Shown: positions 5,579 to 7,068 of the stretch, in pieces
Numbering within the stretch: the stretch's first letter is position 1
Layout of the letters: each line of letters begins with the position of its first letter
DNA from: JBEEPE01 sp041191265
GTDB lineage: Bacteria; Verrucomicrobiota; Verrucomicrobiia; Chthoniobacterales; Chthoniobacteraceae
DNA: 7,068 bases
Direction: 5' to 3'
Assembly: GCA_041191265.1 (NCBI GenBank)
Contig: JBEEPE010000113.1
Location: forward strand, 1 to 7,068
Notes under the pieces: generated by a model
Seen by the model: the letters and a program-made list of their open reading frames with translations, nothing else
Told to the model about the DNA's origin: nothing
Database searches by the model: none
Program-made: the position numbers and the translations under genes

Positions 5579-7068
5579 ATGAAACACCCCCGCATCCTCT
5601 CCGTATCACTCCTGACGCTCGCAGTCGCAGCGTCGACGTGGGCAATCCATCCGAAAAACGCCGGCCCCGAGTCCGTTGAACTCAAGTTCAAACTTCCTCC
5701 GCCCGCCCCGCTTTCCCCAGAGGAAGCGCTCAAATCCTTCAAAATCGCCCCCGGTTTCAAAGTGGAACTCTTCGCGAGCGAACCCATGATCGAGTGCCCC
5801 GTGGCCATGGCGTGGGACGAAAAAGGACGCGCCTTCGTCCTCGAAATGCGCGGCTACATGCAAGACATCGACGGAAAAGGCGAAGACCAGCCCAACTGCG
5901 TTGTCTCCATGCTCGAAGACACCGACGGTGACGGCAAAGCCGACAAAAAAACCACCTTCGCCAAAGACCTCGTCATGGCCCGCGCCATCATGCCGGTCAA
6001 CGGCGGCCTACTCGTCGCGGAACCCCCAAACCTGTTCTTTATGAAGGACACCGATGGCGACGGCGTAGCCGACGTCAAAGAGGTCGTGGACAACAACTAC
6101 GGGACGAGAGACGGACAACCCGAGCACATGGCCAACTCGCCCACATGGACGCTCGACAACTGGATTCACTCGGCGAACCACTCGATCCGTTATCGGTTCA
6201 AGGATGGCAAGTTCATCCAAGCGACCTCCGGTCGTCGCGGTCAGTGGGGCATGACGCAAGACGATCTCGGCCGCATTTACTACAACTTCAACAGCGATTT
6301 CCTTCGGGCAAACCTCGTCCCCGAAGGCCTCTTCCTCCGCAATCCAAACTGGCCGGGTTCGGCGGGGACTGGCGTAAAAGTGGTCGCCGACCAAAGCGTG
6401 TGGCCCATCGTTCCCACTCCAGGAGTCAACCGCGGATACGAACCGAAAGCGCTCACCGCTGATGGCAAACTGAAAGAGTGCACCGCAACCTGCGGCGCAA
6501 GCATTTACCGCTCAAACCTCTTTCCGAAAGAGTTCCTCGGCAACGCGTTCATCCCCGAACCAGCCGGTAATCTGGTCAAACGCTTTCTCCTCTCCGAACA
6601 AGACGGATTGGTCACCGGCACCAACAGCAAAACGGGAGAAGAGTTCCTCGCAAGCACCGACGAACGCTTCCGCCCCGTGAACTCGTACACCGGCCCCGAC
6701 GGCGCTCTCTACCTCGTAGACATGTACCGAGGAATCGTTCAGCACAAGGGCTTCCTCACCCATTACCTCGTCGCCAATATCAAGGACCGCAAACTAGAAC
6801 AACCCATCAACATGGGCCGCATCTGGCGCGTCGTCCCAGAGGCACAACCCGCCAAAGCCTTCAAAGGACTCCCCTCCGACACGACCGGCCTCGTAAACGC
6901 TCTCAAAAGCGACAACGGCTTCATTCGCGACACCGCACAACGCCTGTTGGTCGAACGGAAAGACGCAACTGCCGTCCCCCTCCTCGCCAATCTCGTCAAA
7001 ACCGGGTCGCCAACCGCAAAAATCCATGCGCTCTGGACCCTCGAAGGAATCGGGGTGCCCGCACCGGA
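5579..7068 (+). CDS. PVC-type membrane-bound dehydrogenase domain protein (partial, 3' end beyond window)
   Basis: The first 496 codons of a gene that runs off the right edge. Residues 1-22 are a signal peptide (MKHPRILS, a Leu/Ala/Val core, then TWA), which supports this ATG although no Shine-Dalgarno motif is present. From about residue 52 it matches the TIGR02604 N-terminal domain of Pirellula and Verrucomicrobium proteins, a predicted beta-propeller: SPEEALKSFKIAPGFKVELF, EMRGYMQDIDG, GQWGMTQDDLGRIYYN, ERFRPVN and GPDGALYLVDMYRG (372-385). Two DTDGDG loops with a final Asp (114-122 and 157-165) look like calcium-binding sites. Cys301 and Cys305 (CTATC) lie before the IYRSNLFPKEF segment. 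HEAT-like helical repeats begin near 438. Family members usually continue with more HEAT repeats and a C-terminal CxxCH heme c motif, not visible here. Likely a periplasmic oxidoreductase; substrate unknown. It follows the secreted hydrolase by 107 bases on the same strand. Confidence 0.9.
   Translation, partial: MKHPRILSVSLLTLAVAASTWAIHPKNAGPESVELKFKLPPPAPLSPEEALKSFKIAPGFKVELFASEPMIECPVAMAWDEKGRAFVLEMRGYMQDIDGKGEDQPNCVVSMLEDTDGDGKADKKTTFAKDLVMARAIMPVNGGLLVAEPPNLFFMKDTDGDGVADVKEVVDNNYGTRDGQPEHMANSPTWTLDNWIHSANHSIRYRFKDGKFIQATSGRRGQWGMTQDDLGRIYYNFNSDFLRANLVPEGLFLRNPNWPGSAGTGVKVVADQSVWPIVPTPGVNRGYEPKALTADGKLKECTATCGASIYRSNLFPKEFLGNAFIPEPAGNLVKRFLLSEQDGLVTGTNSKTGEEFLASTDERFRPVNSYTGPDGALYLVDMYRGIVQHKGFLTHYLVANIKDRKLEQPINMGRIWRVVPEAQPAKAFKGLPSDTTGLVNALKSDNGFIRDTAQRLLVERKDATAVPLLANLVKTGSPTAKIHALWTLEGIGVPAP

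Noticed and set aside
5579..7068. Two DTDGDG loops considered as evidence for a thrombospondin-type or EF-hand calcium protein
   Set aside because: The surrounding sequence matches the PVC dehydrogenase-type propeller family, where such loops are a normal internal feature, so they do not indicate a separate protein type.

Overview
The window looks like a chromosomal segment of a GC-rich member of the Planctomycetes-Verrucomicrobia-Chlamydiae (PVC) superphylum, most likely a verrucomicrobium or planctomycete. The strongest marker is the truncated gene at the right edge. It has the N-terminal membrane-bound dehydrogenase-type domain (TIGR02604 family) whose founding members come from Pirellula and Verrucomicrobium. 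The fused isochorismatase-like/SGNH gene beside it also carries sequence typical of PVC cysteine hydrolases. No rRNA, tRNA, CRISPR array, insertion sequence or phage gene was seen.

Layout: 1-251 has no convincing gene. It contains a terminator-like hairpin behind pheT and, at the extreme left, a possible but unproven start of a leftward gene. On the minus strand, pheS (2659-3672) and pheT (252-2627) form a two-gene operon encoding both subunits of phenylalanyl-tRNA synthetase, with 31 bases between them. A 170-base divergent intergenic region (3673-3842) separates them from two plus-strand genes. The first (3843-5471) encodes a predicted secreted protein joining an isochorismatase-like cysteine hydrolase domain to an SGNH/GDSL hydrolase domain. 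After a 107-base gap with a weak terminator-like hairpin, the second (5579 to beyond 7068) encodes a secreted beta-propeller protein with calcium-loop motifs and the beginning of HEAT-like repeats. Its C-terminal part, where a c-type cytochrome motif is usual in this family, lies outside the window.

Function: pheS and pheT are ordinary housekeeping genes and look intact. The two rightward genes both carry signal peptides and hydrolase or dehydrogenase-like domains. They probably act outside the cytoplasm in the breakdown of an acylated or glycan-like substrate, but the substrate cannot be read from the sequence. The most unusual items are the two-hydrolase fusion, its non-canonical catalytic motifs, and a strong C-over-G bias on the plus strand that holds whichever strand is coding. 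I found no clear evidence of a wholly new system.
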